A DNA stretch of 64,000 nt from Acorus gramineus (Eukaryota > Streptophyta > Magnoliopsida > Acorales > Acoraceae). A program made the translations under genes and the position numbers. Below the pieces are notes generated by a model. It saw nothing but the letters and a program-made list of their open reading frames with translations, was not told where the DNA came from and searched no databases. How positions within the stretch are numbered: position 1 is the first letter of the stretch; each line of letters starts with the position of its first letter. The stretch spans positions 19,837,941 to 19,901,940 of the forward strand of contig CM060856.1 of assembly GCA_030737835.1 (NCBI GenBank), in the 5' to 3' direction. This document shows positions 35,503 to 46,993 of the stretch, one piece after another.

Positions 35503-37305
35503 TATCAAATATTCTACTAATCTTGTTAAAGTCATGGAGAATGACTAAAATACCCTTATTTTTATATTTATCTTTACAAAATATAATGTTTATTTTTATG
35601 CCATCAAAAAATTATATTTATTTTTATACTATGGGAAAAAAATATTACATTTTACTATGAGAACGATTAAATGGTATAAAAAAATAACAATGTTTTGGAT
35701 GTTTGAAATGCAAAATATTTTTTGTGATTATCAAATCAAATAGCATCAATTTTGAATATTAAAGATTATGATGTCCTTAATATTGAATAATTTTTTGATA
35801 TTTAAAATGTATTTTAAAAATATTTTTTATTTAAATATTAAAATCCTATGTTTTATGATATAAAAAATATAGATTTTTTATTTATATATATTGTGGGAGA
35901 GATTGTGTATGTTTGTGTGTGTGCCTTTGTCTATGTAGAAAGTAAGATTATTGTGATATTTTGTATGTTTTAATGACATTAATAGACATATTTAAAAATA
36001 TGAAAAAACCTAATTAGAGTGATAAGTATGTAAAATTACTAAATAATTTAATAGTACAAAAATAAATAGATTATTTTAATTTTAATGGTATAAACATAAA
36101 TAACAAGTTTTTGAAGTGTATATATATGCAAAAACTTTCTATTTGTTACATTATGAAAAAAAAATATAATAAGATTATTTTGGTCATTTTCTTTGTTTAG
36201 TTAAACATCAACTCTAGTTGAATTTGATTTTTTCTATCAAATGTAACATGGTAACATTTTTTTATTGATAAAGATTGTAATGGTATAAAAATAAATATGT
36301 TTTCTTAAAGGAAAATTCTTCTTAACTTCCTAAAATTTTCTTAAAATCACAAAAAGTCATTCTAAAAGTTAAAAATCGTCCTAGGTTCCCATAAAATGTG
36401 TATGGTTAATGAATTTAAACCCCCCGGTCAAAAATATATATCGAAATAAGTCCCAGAAATGTACTAAAATCAGATTCAATCCCTACAACTTTATAAAATC
36501 AGATTTAGTTATTTTGTAAGATGAAAATACTCCCCTCAATTTTCAACACCCCCATCTCCTGAATATCATCCTCAACTGTAAAAAAATAGTCGTTCAACCT
36601 CATTTAATCTACAAAATTTAGTTTTTTTCAACTTTTTACCTTCCCAATCTCATCACAAAGATTGAAGAAAAAAATTAGAGCTTCATCAACTTTATTACAA
36701 AATCAGAGAAAACAATTTAAAAACCAAATCAAAATTCCATAATACATTTTCAACTCAAAATTACTAGCAACGAAAAGCATAAGGCCTTAATTAGAAAACT
36801 ATAACTTATTTAATAAAATTTAAATAAATCAGTATATAATTTTAGATAATCACAAGGATTTTTTGTGATTTTAGAAAGATTTCAAGGTGTTAAGACGACT
36901 TTTAAATTTTATGGGGGTTTTTTATTTTCATAAGATTTCAGGGAGTTATATGGATTTTTTCCAACAAAAAAGTAGATTTTTAAATGGTATAATTACATTA
37001 ATTTACCATGCATGGTTAACCATATATCTAATTAGTTTCGATTACAACAAGGATTAAAATAAATATTGTCTAATAAGATAGAGATCCGATGAGATTTACT
37101 AATTTTACAGGGACTTTTTCTGATATTTCATAAGTTTTTAGGAAGCTACATCGATATTTCTCTTTTTTAATGATATAAAAATAAGTAACATGTTTTTGAA
37201 TGGTATAAATGCAAAAAAAACCCTTAATACTAATATAATATATCATGATTGCGATTTATCATACAAGATAACAAACATGATATATATATATATATATATA
37301 TATAC
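35503..37305. other. AT-rich spacer with one inverted-repeat element
   Basis: Contains a probable 0.65-kb inverted-repeat element (36308-36961) and otherwise AT-rich sequence. A (TA)n run ends at 37303. No gene. Confidence 0.5.
36308..36961. mobile_element. Probable inverted-repeat DNA element
   Basis: The left part (AACTTCCTAAAATTTTCTTA then AAAATCACAAAAAGTC) reappears inverted on the right (AACTCCCTGAAATCTTA; AAAATCACAAAAAATCC). The exact ends and target duplication are not resolved. Confidence 0.45.
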
Positions 37306-38723
37306 ACGAAACGGCTCTAAAGCGGACGCCCGCTTTGAATTAAAAAGCGGACATTCGGAGTCCATTGGATGAATGGCTGTGATTGTTTAAATCAAAATGA
37401 AATGTGCACCTAGTGTTTTAACTCAACCTCTGCCTTAACTACCCCTCCAACCCAACCTAGGTCAAACAATCAAACCCTCCCCTCTCACTCACTGTGTCTC
37501 TCTCGCCCCTCTCATGTTTACGAAATCAAACCCCTCAAAAGCCTCTTCGTGAAATAGCCGCCCCAACGGACCCTCCCAACGCCGATAGCCCTCCCCGGAC
37601 AATCAATCACGCCTAGGTTCGGTCTAGGACTCCATGGTGAATTGTGTTGTAGATCTAGGTTTTTTTTTTTCTAATCTAGGGTAGGAAAGTCAGATATTCT
37701 AGATAATGTGATGAAATCAATCACTCTGAGTCAATTCCTCTTCACTGAACAAGACCTTATCAGAATTATCTTCTATGATGAGAATTATCAACAAAGACAA
37801 AATGACCCAAACTCTTATATGAAAAAAAAATCAACTTAGAGTGATATCTAGTCAGGAGGGTGTACTAAGATCTTTGATTTCATCTATACCTCTATGATCA
37901 AATCCACACATTATCTAGAAATGCATTGAATTACTAAACATTGAATCAATATTTGAGTACATAATCAGAGGCATTTTCATATAAAAAATAATGATGAGAA
38001 TTATCAACAGAGACAAAATGACTGAAACTCTTATATGAAAAAAAAAATCAACAGAGACAAAATGACCCAAATTTTAAAGCAAGCTCCAAAACATTCCTAA
38101 TATCTGACTTTTTAAAATCTTTCAATTACATGTCTCCAAAAAAGCTTCAAACCAGAACCAACAGAGACAAATGACAAAAACTCTAATATAAAAAAAAAAT
38201 CAATTCACAAACTACATTTTCTTGACATGCAATGTTCTGGTTTTATTTTTATTTTTTTCATAAGAGATTTTAAGAGATGGAATATCATATAATTAAAGGT
38301 GACTCAATCAGAACAAAAAAAAAGAGATCAGATTCACAACCCACCCTAAAAAAAAGCCCTAGATTAGAAAAAAAAAAACCTTGATCTACAACACAATTCA
38401 CCATGGAGTGCTAGACCGAACCTAGGCGTGATCGATTGTTCGGGGAGGGCTATCGGCGTTGGGAGGGTCTGTCAGGGCGGCTATTTCACGAAGAGGCTTT
38501 TGAGGGGTTTGATTTCGCAAACATGAGAGGGGCGAGAGAGACAGAGTGAGTGAGAGGGGAGGGTTTGATTATTTGATCTAGGTTAGACTAACCTAGGTTG
38601 GGTTGGAGGGGTAGTTAAGGCAGAGGTTGAGTTAACACACGTGCACACTTCATTTTCATTTAAACAATCACAGCCATTCATCCGATAGATTCAAAGCGGG
38701 CATCCGCTTTAGAGCCGTTTCGT
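37306..38723. mobile_element. Foldback element with about 370-bp arms inside a (TA)n tract
   Basis: Arms 37306-37681 and 38357-38723 are inverted copies, ends ACGAAACGGCTCTAAAGCGG. They differ mainly by a ~20-bp insertion in the left arm near 37335. The ~675-bp loop contains at least three direct repeats around ATCAACAGAGACAAAATGAC. Both sides are TA-rich simple sequence, so a 9-bp duplication would be invisible. The arms are GC-richer than the surroundings and may include captured sequence; no protein is recognised. A MULE-type foldback is the best class. Confidence 0.8.
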
Positions 38724-38735
38724 GCGCGCGCGCGC

Positions 38736-38780
<45 letters not shown>
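38724..38780. repeat. Composite (GC)n(GT)n(TA)n microsatellite
   Basis: Three adjoining dinucleotide runs directly outside the foldback's right end; the left flank has only (TA)n. Confidence 0.9.
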
Positions 38781-38783
<3 letters not shown>

Positions 38784-40487
38784 TGTCAGATACATATATT
38801 TTTTTGATCGGATACACTGATATGTATATCCGCATTTTGGATATTCGAATATCGGATATTTCTAATTGATAGGCTTAAAGTTTCTGGTAAATGAGAACAT
38901 AATATGTTTATGCTTTAGATCTGCGGCTCTGGTAGATGAGAACAACATATGTTTATACCACATATAGAAGAAGGCGTCAATGGACCATGGGGGCATGGAA
39001 TGGTGGGTGGAACGTGACATTCATTATTTTGGTTTTATTATGCGAGTAAGCTCAACTACCTATGTACACTCAGGAAAATGTATTAATAGAAATGTATAAC
39101 GAGGACAAGTTTGGTAGAAAGATATCATTTGATCATGTTTGTTGTAACTTAAATTTATAAATTATATATTACAACTTATAGATTATAGATTTTAATTTTT
39201 TTAATAAGTTGTAGACATGTTTGTTGTTCTTTGTTGTACAATTGTCAAAAATAACCCTACACTATAGAAGTAAAAAATTGATTTATGTTTGATTAAATAA
39301 GTTGATTTTACATATAAATTTAATTTTATAAATATTTAAAAGAAAATTAAATTAACATAAATAATATTTCAAAATCACTACAATATTTTTCAAATATTAC
39401 ATTATAGAATTTTAATAAATTGAGTGACAAATGGAATTATAAAAAAAAATTGATAATGTATTTTTTGTAATAGTAAGATGAAAGGTGATTTAGTTATTTT
39501 TGGTGTAATAGGAAAAAAATAGATACACACAATATTAGTAAAAAAGATTAAAGGCACGAGTGTCAAAAATAAAAAAATTTAATGCTTTTATAAGCTATAA
39601 TATCAAAAGCATCCCTTTCCCAACTTACAGATTATGACTTTTTAAAGCTGTTTTTAACTTAAATAAGTTCCAATAAGTTTAAACAAACATGCAACAGCGG
39701 TTGATTTTAAACTAAAAATTGTAATCTCCAGCTTATAAGTTTTAACAAACATGTTCATTATACCACCAACCAAACATATGTATTTTAACACTTTCGTGAT
39801 GATATTAAAAGATGGAATACCATAAACAAAATGAGCCCTAAGTGGCTTCATTTCATACTGTTCTTTTCACATCCAAGTTTTGGTTTCATTTTTTTTTAAA
39901 TTATTGTCTCATTTGTTGTTTTAACCATACAGCCAACCCAAACATGTATATTTTCACACTTTCTGGACAATCTTAAAAGATGGAATACCATCTACTAAAT
40001 GAGCCCTAAGTGGCTTCATTTCAGTATGGAAAAATGAAAAGCATCCATAATGTTCATGTCACATCCAAGTTTCGGTTTGATTTGTTGTTTTAGTTCATCA
40101 GTTTGGGAACCGGATAAGTTTTAAAACAACAGGACTACACTCTTAAATATTTCAAATACAAATGTTAATATTTAATTTCTAACTTTTCAGATTTAGAACA
40201 GATACAATCATTTTTTTATAATTCATATGTTTAGATATAAATATAGTGATCACATGACACATTAGATGGGAAGTGGAACAATTGGATGTCGAAATTTAAA
40301 TTTTAGAGTTTTTCATCTATTTCAAATACCATAATGTATTTAAATATTAGGGATTATGGCTAATTATACAAGATAATTTGTATTTGAATAATATACAATA
40401 AAAACTTATATAATTTACATACAAAAATTTGTACATCTTTTGTAGTGGATAACTTGATGTTCGTATCCATTTTGAAATTAATATAGA
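38781..40487. other. Spacer with small repeats, no gene
   Basis: Includes a putative hAT-like inverted-repeat element (39134-39691, ends CATGTTTGTT / AACAAACATG) and an imperfect tandem duplication (39765-40100). Confidence 0.45.
39765..40100. repeat. Imperfect tandem duplication
   Basis: Two copies of about 160-170 bp. Both contain AAAGATGGAATACCAT, AATGAGCCCTAAGTGGCTTC and CACATCCAAGTTT; the second has an extra GAAAAATGAAAAGCATCC-like insert. Confidence 0.8.
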
Positions 40488-40500
40488 TAGCTTTTTTTTT

Positions 40501-40592
40501 TTTTTTTAAGAATGGTGCTTACAGGGTTTGATCCCTTGATTTCTTTTACAAAGGTGAGTGATGCATACCAACTTAACTAAAGCTTGGTTTGC
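40501..40592 (-). mobile_element. Very short tRNA-type SINE
   Basis: About 92 bp on the minus strand. A box TAGTTAAGTTGGTA, B box GGGATCAAACCC, then a poly(A) tail (T run at 40502-40517). It is flanked by TTAATATAGATAG (40488-40500) and TTAATTTAGATAG (40593-40605), a 13-bp duplication with one mismatch. There is almost no body beyond the tRNA-like part. Confidence 0.8.
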
Positions 40593-40605
40593 TTAATTTA
40601 GATAG

Positions 40606-41543
40606 TTAGGATGGATTTTAGTCTTTTAGATCTCTTCTAAGGCTTTATATTTTTCTTATTAAAATTAAAATTAGGACACTAATAAACAGATATTTTTCGA
40701 GACTTCATGTCTATCTTTGATTTTTTTTTTTTTTGAAAAAAGGTTATACACAATCCCTTTTAAATGCAGACTCAGAGGTGGAACCAAGAATTAAAGCAAA
40801 GGGGGCAAAGTGCCAATACACTTATAGTAAGATGAAAAGAATAATTATAAATATATAAAGTTTTCTTCAAATAAATAAATAAAATATATGAACTTAAGAT
40901 AAAATTTAAAAAAGTTGGATAATGACTGAGTCCTTAAAGTAATGACAACTCATATCTAAAGTTTTTTTTACTTCTTTTATTGTATTTAGTGATCTCAAAT
41001 AATTTATAAAAAATCTAAGAAAAATCTTAAAATCTCATTATTCCCATCGCAAAAAAAATGAAGCTTCAAAAATTAAAAAATGAATATTAAGAAAATAACA
41101 TATCATAAGAACACATAGAATATCCTTTAAATCTATATTTTGGGAAGAGATTTTAAAAAAAATCTCAATATAGCAATCATAAAAAATCAAAATAAACAAA
41201 AAAAATCTCTATACCAATATTTCTTTGAAAACAAAACTTTTTATAATTTAAAAAAAAAAAGACTCATGACACAACTCCAAATCTCAAAATTTTCAATGGG
41301 CACTAATACACTCAATCCATTTTGCAACTCTATTTGCATTCACCACGCTTAATGCATCAGTATATATTTCAATATCTCCCTTATACATTATTTAGAAAAC
41401 ATAAATTAGACATACACATTTATTTCATATGAGCATGTACTTCATTTTTTTATAAAAAAAGGTATGCATGCTAATTAGGATGCAAACAAGGCCGAATATA
41501 ACAGTCTCTAATTCAAACCTACCCATTTAATTATTACCCCATA
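40606..41543. other. AT-rich spacer
   Basis: No gene. The stretch 41380-41490 is a minus-oriented copy of the AT-rich dispersed repeat (CATATGAGCATGTACTTCAT). Confidence 0.45.
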
Positions 41544-42211
41544 TATATACCCTATATACATATGGACCAATGGCTTAGGGGGACTTAGCCCCAACCCGCT
41601 TGCCCCTTGGGTCTGCCATTGTGCAAACTAGGGATGGCAATGGGACAGATCGTGACGAGTTTTATAAATCTCAAACTCAAACCCGCTCATAAAATCTTGT
41701 CTCAAACCCATCTTAAACCTGGGTTTAGTTGTTTCATCCCGAATCCGTCCCAACAAGCATATGAAAAAACCGGAACCCGCCTTGACCCGTCCCATTTAGG
41801 TCGGGTCAGGTCAGGTTGGGCCAAAGTAGGTTTGGAAAGAAAATATTAAAACATATTTTTATGTAATATTTAATTTATATATACCCTATATACATATGGA
41901 CCAATGGCTTAGGGGGACTTAGCCCCAACCCGCTTGCCCCTTGGGTCTGCCATTGTGCAAACTAGGGATGGCAATGGGACAGATCGTGACGAGTTTTATA
42001 AATCTCAAACTCAAACCCGCTCATAAAATCTTGTCTCAAACCCATCTTAAACCTGGGTTTAGTTGTTTCATCCCGAATCCGTCCCAACAAGCATATGAAA
42101 AAACCGGAACCCGCCTTGACCCGTCCCATTTAGGTCGGGTCAGGTCAGGTTGGGCCAAAGTAGGTTTGGAAAGAAAATATTAAAACATATTTTTATGTAA
42201 TATTTAATTTA
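41544..42211. repeat. 334-bp tandem duplication
   Basis: Two copies (41544-41877 and 41878-42211) appear identical by eye. Each unit includes about 85 bp of flanking DNA plus the left 249 bp of the hAT-type element, so the duplication happened after that insertion. Identical 80-codon open frames in both copies are not evidence of a gene. Confidence 0.92.
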
Positions 42212-42604
42212 AGTTGAAATTTTAAATAAAAATAAATATTTATTAGAATAAACTTACAAAAAAAGAAATAAAATAAGAAATATAAATTTTCAATCTCCAT
42301 AACAAACAACAAATATAATGTTTCAAATTTTTTTTTATAATACCAAAAGACAACTCTTATATATTTATATGATTTCAAATTTCAATTAGCTTTTGGGTTT
42401 ATTCATTCTTATTTTCTTTGATATTTTTTTGAAATATCAAATGACAAATATAATTTATGTAATTATTATAATAAATATTTAATCTTAATATTAATTGTGA
42501 CCGAGGTGAATTCAGGGCGGGTTTTGCTATGTAAATCCATTTTCTGCCCTAAACTCACCGGATTTCATTTTATCTGTTCCAAGTTCCAACCACTACCATC
42601 CCTA
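41963..42604. mobile_element. hAT-type non-autonomous element
   Basis: Ends TAGGGATGGCAATGGG and inverted TAGGGATGGTAGTGG. Flanked by GTGCAAAC (41955-41962) and ATGCAAAC (42605-42612), 7 of 8 matching. A duplicated left end, with its own flank, starts at 41629. Interior words such as AACCCG and GGTCGGGTCAGGTC resemble 23281-23801. Confidence 0.7.
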
Positions 42605-42830
42605 ATGCAAACCGCACATGTTTTTATTTATTTTAAATCATATACCTCATTTAATGATGTATGCGCTTTTATAAAAGGTGGATTATATAGTCAAATGAAC
42701 TGAATGATATTATTTATAAAAAAGTTGAAAAATTTTCAACGAAGTGTATTTCAATGTAATGAGTATAAGGGGCTTATGAGATATATAAGACTGTATTTGA
42801 GACGATAAAAGAAACTGGGCGTACAATTTT
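42600..42830 (+). repeat. Small AT-rich dispersed repeat, copy 3
   Basis: Best-preserved copy: CCTCATTTAATGATGTATGC, CTTTTATAAAAGGTGG and AAATGAACTGAATGATAT blocks in order, shared with 56880-57120. A (TA)n run follows at about 42866-42890. Confidence 0.55.
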
Positions 42831-42864
42831 TTTTTAAATTTATTTATAAAAAAGCACAATTCAC

Positions 42865-42896
<32 letters not shown>

Positions 42897-42992
42897 AAAA
42901 TTTCTTTAGTTTGCCAAATAAATCGTGGATCAGCGTGGGCTGATCACCTAGGTGATACCACGGCCGTGCTCGGTCATTGACACCGAATGAAT

Positions 42993-43063
42993 TGGGCCAA
43001 AGATAAGATGGGCTTCACAAACTCCGGCCCAAAATCAAATACTCCAATACAAATCTAGGGTTT
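42993..43063 (+). promoter_or_regulatory. Site II and telo-box promoter elements of S10
   Basis: Three TGGGCY-type site II motifs (42993-42998, 43009-43014, and 43026-43031 on the other strand) precede a telo-box TAGGGTTT at 43056-43063, all within 160 bp of the start codon. This pairing is typical of plant ribosomal-protein promoters and links them to TCP factors and growth; use here is inferred. Confidence 0.75.
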
Positions 43064-43149
43064 TGCCCACTCAAAATCGATATAACAAAAAGAGCTTGCC
43101 TTTCTATCCTCCTCTGCCTCCGCCGCCGAACCTCATCTCCACCGCCGCC

Positions 43150-46100
43150 ATGGTAAGCACAATCTCACCCAACTCTGTCATCCCCCAACATCCGATCAGA
43201 TCTAACGACAACCTCCCTCCCTTACTCTCTGTACAGATCATCTCCGAGAAGAACCGCCGCGAGATCTCCAAGTACCTCTTCCAAGGTAGAACCGCACGGA
43301 CGCAAAGATTTGACTTGATTTGATGTGTTTTTTCACGTTTTGTGGTTTTTGATTTGAAACAGAGGGGGTGTGTTACGCGAAGAAGGACTACAACCTCGCG
43401 AAGCACCCGTTGATCGACGTGCCGAACCTCCAGGTGATAAAGCTGATGCAGAGCTTCAAATCGAAGGAGTACGTGAGGGAGACCTTCGCGTGGATGCACT
43501 ACTACTGGTACCTCACCAACGAGGGCATCGAATTCCTCCGCGGATACCTCAACCTACCCTCCGAGATCGTCCCCGCCACCCTCAAGAAGTCCGTCCGTCC
43601 CCCCGCCAGGCCCTTCGCCGGCGGTGGTGGACCCCCCGGTGACCGACCCAGGTCAGACTATAAGATAGGATCTTTTGTTTTGTGTTTTTTTTTTTTTTTA
43701 TATTCTTGATGTTGTGACTTGGATTGATTTGGTTTGTTTGGATTGAATCGCAGGGGACCGCCGCGTTTTGAAGGGGATCGGCCGAGGTTTGGAGACAGGG
43801 AGGGGTACCGTGGTGGGCCAAGGGGGCCGCCGGGAGAGTATGGTGGTGGTGAGAAGGAAGGGGCTCCGCCGGCGTTCCAGCCATCTTTCAGGGTACGTGA
43901 TTGTTTTATTTACTGTGTTTTTTGGGCTTTTGTAGTGCTTTTGTGAGTTGCGGGGAAATGTTTTGCATGTTTTTTCTGTAAAAGAAAATTTGGTTCTTTA
44001 GTTGAATCTTGGAATTTGTTGAATGGGTGCATGTGGAGTATCACTGTTTTCATATCTGATTAGGGTATAGGTATATCGGGTAAGATTAGAGAGTTGAATG
44101 GTTTGTGTATGATTTAAGATGGATTCATCTGCCAGTTATGTGTAGTTTTGTGTTTCTCCTATGTTCAATTAGTATTATGAAGTTATAATACTAATTACCA
44201 TTTGGATATAAGCCCTGGTGTCAATTGTTGGTCTCTTGAATGAGTACAAAGACACACGGAAGCACACTGAGACTCTCAGAGTGGACGGAAGTAATATGCT
44301 TTTTTATAACTACTACCTGCAGAGATGATTTTTTTTGTTGTAGTGTAGACTAACGTAACATTGAGGCATCAAAAGATGAGATTGACAATTTTTTATCTGA
44401 GAAAGAGGCCATAAGAGGTCGATGAGATTTTTTGAAGCATATGTTTATTTTGTGGATGATGTGAGGGTTTATTCATGCATTTGCTACATGAATGGAACTG
44501 TTTGATGGTTGAATGATATTTGCTCTTAATAAGTTGATTGGATTTTTAATGAGTTCGAATTTATTGTGGCTTGAATATTTGAAGTTCCATATCAGTTGGT
44601 ATCTGTTCACTAATTTTGTGCCAAAAGATATTTGTGAATCCCTTGCTTAGGAGTTTAGTTGATGGTTTAAGCACCATTTGTTAAAAATATGAATGAAACT
44701 CATAGAGTGTTTTTTTTTTTTTGAAGGAACTACTAAATGTGTTTTTATTTAACTATTTTTTTTTAAAACTATGATCAGAGTAATTTAATCATAACATGTG
44801 AAACTTATTTGACAAGTTACTAGGTTCTATTTTTACCTGTCTTTATTCCATTACTAAACATTTTCATTGCAAATAAAAAGGACACTTAAGACTCTCTGTG
44901 GCAGTCTAGCATGATACTTTAAGCCTTTTATTTTTTTTCCTTATTGGATGATGTCCTGGAACCCTTTTGATTGTCAAACTTAATTTTTTTCCAGATCCTG
45001 GAATTAGGAATGATTAGTCTTCAATGGTATTTAATACTTTGATAGAAGTCAATTCATTTGTTCAACTTTAGGTCTCTGTTCAGAACATGTTACCTGATTC
45101 GATCTTTTGATTGTCTTTGAGTTTGTAACTTGTAGGTTTAGCGATGCCAATTTTAGTGTGCCTGGGGTCCCAAAACAAAAGAACTCCTGTATTAAGAGTG
45201 AATGTAGGTGCCCCAGGGGTAGGATGTGTCTTGTGTGGTTCAATATGGGTCAGTTTCTTTGTTTGTTATGATTAACATGATATATCTAAGAAGCTAAACG
45301 AAACATTATTTATATAAGTAGTTGTGAGGTAAATCCAAGAGATAGATAAGAAGTTTCATGCTTTCCATGGAAATGGTGTGATTGGTGACTGAAAGAGTGA
45401 AAGGCATAGGACAAGTTAACAAAATATGGATTTATTTTTCTTTCCATATGTGATGGGAGAGTTAGTCCATAGCTTCTTTTTTATTCACTGAAAGGTTTGC
45501 TGCTGTGGTGAAAATGCATGGCATTAAATTTAATGATCATTATTTAGTATATGAGGTCTTGGTGTATCTGAGGTGATGTAAGATTCAGGGGCTCTTGAAT
45601 ATTTAGGATGAATCCAGAGCCAGTTTATCTGATAGTCTTCCTTATGAAGGATTGCTCAACTTCCTCCATAAAGTCTTTTTTTTTGTTTTATGCATATAAT
45701 AGCAATGAGTATCTTTGATTCATCTTAAGATTTTTTTTAGTTGAGTAAGCATGAACATAAGAAGCAAGTCTTGCCCCTACAATGGGGTTGAATGCTTCGC
45801 TGTTAAAGCATAAATTATTTGGATTTGAACTCCCTGTTTGAAAATTCTTATTCTATTGATGTGAACAGAACCGTTCCTTTAAGAGATCTAATTCAGTTTT
45901 TGCTGCTCTAATTTTATTTCACATTTTCTATAATTTTAAAAGCTGCTGATTTCCAGTGTACAATACATGCAGCAGTGGTTAATAGTCACTGATCACTGGG
46001 AGTTCTGAATTAATAAAAGTACAAATGGCGTGTTAATCGTTTTTCATAATTAGTCATTAATTCATCATCTTTATTTATTTAATTTTGTGTACATATCTAA

Positions 46101-46200
46101 ATCTGTCTTAATTCAATGGCAGGGCTCTGGTGGAAGACCAGGTTTTGGCCGTGGAGGCGGTGGCTTTGGTGCTGGACCAACGAGCTCCGATCTTCCTTGA
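43150..46200 (+). CDS. RPS10: 40S ribosomal protein S10 (eS10)
   Basis: Component of the small cytosolic ribosomal subunit, near the mRNA entry side. Five exons: 43150-43152, 43237-43285, 43363-43651, 43754-43892 and 46123-46200, GT-AG, 558 nt, 185 aa. Exon 1 is just the ATG, and splicing joins it to ATCATCTCC (M-I-I-S). Residues 1-96 are the S10/plectin domain ([20 protein letters not shown], then [20 protein letters not shown]). The tail is Gly/Arg/Pro-rich, as in other plant copies. Start choice is fixed by the conserved M-I-I-S-x-x-N-R-x-E-I-x-K-Y-L-F start. The last intron is 2.2 kb with no recognised insert. Site II motifs and a telo-box lie upstream. Confidence 0.97.
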
Positions 46201-46993
46201 AATCTTAGCTGTCATTCAGTCATGTTTTGTTTATGAGTCCGGCTAGTTATGAGATCTCATCGTTTGCTTCTTTGAAGTTTAAATTCTGTTGAGTCTTGTT
46301 TTCTTGAATAACTAAAGAACTATGTTTTATTTTTAAATCAAGTTTTGCAGGAACAATGTTTGAAATCCATATCCTTCCCAACAATCTGCATCCAAATTTG
46401 TCCAACTAAATCATTTTTATCTGTATTCCTACCATCCCACAACATCCCCATTCTCTGATTCCAAACATTAGTAATAGTTTTTGAAATTTTTTGTTGGTAA
46501 CCACTTAGCTAATCAATAATAAAGAAAATAAATATATCCACGCGTGATGTGGAACTAATGACCGATTAGGCCAGCTGTATAAAAGAAATGCTCAAAATCT
46601 CATATAAACACACCAGATTTTTTACACAATAAGTTCATGCTGCCTGACAAGAATCTCAAACATGTAAGCAGGCAAGAACAAACAACACATTGGATTAAAA
46701 CGTGACTGCAATAATGGCCCATAAAAATGATGCAATTTCTGTGAGGGTGAGTCGTCCACCAAATTTATCAGAATTGATAATCATCAGAGTCCCTCATAAC
46801 CACTCTACAACAAACTCAAAAACACACTTCATTCAATATGAAACCTCTCATTCCTACATAGACTCAACAGAGATATGTATTTACCTTTACAAATTGTCAC
46901 ATAACATGCTTTACCTGCTAAGTCTAATCACAATATGCCCTGGAAGAGTAGACACATGGGCATATGAAACAGTGATCTAATATCACAATAGGT
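46201..46993. other. Spacer between convergent S10 and DDA1 genes
   Basis: Both 3' ends face here. No other feature is seen. Confidence 0.6.

Noticed and set aside
41607..42183. Two identical 80-codon open frames
   Set aside because: Identity comes from the 334-bp tandem duplication of a hAT-type element; the AACCCG-rich sequence is non-coding repeat.
43104..43499. 131-codon minus-strand frame over S10
   Set aside because: Antisense shadow of the S10 exons and introns.
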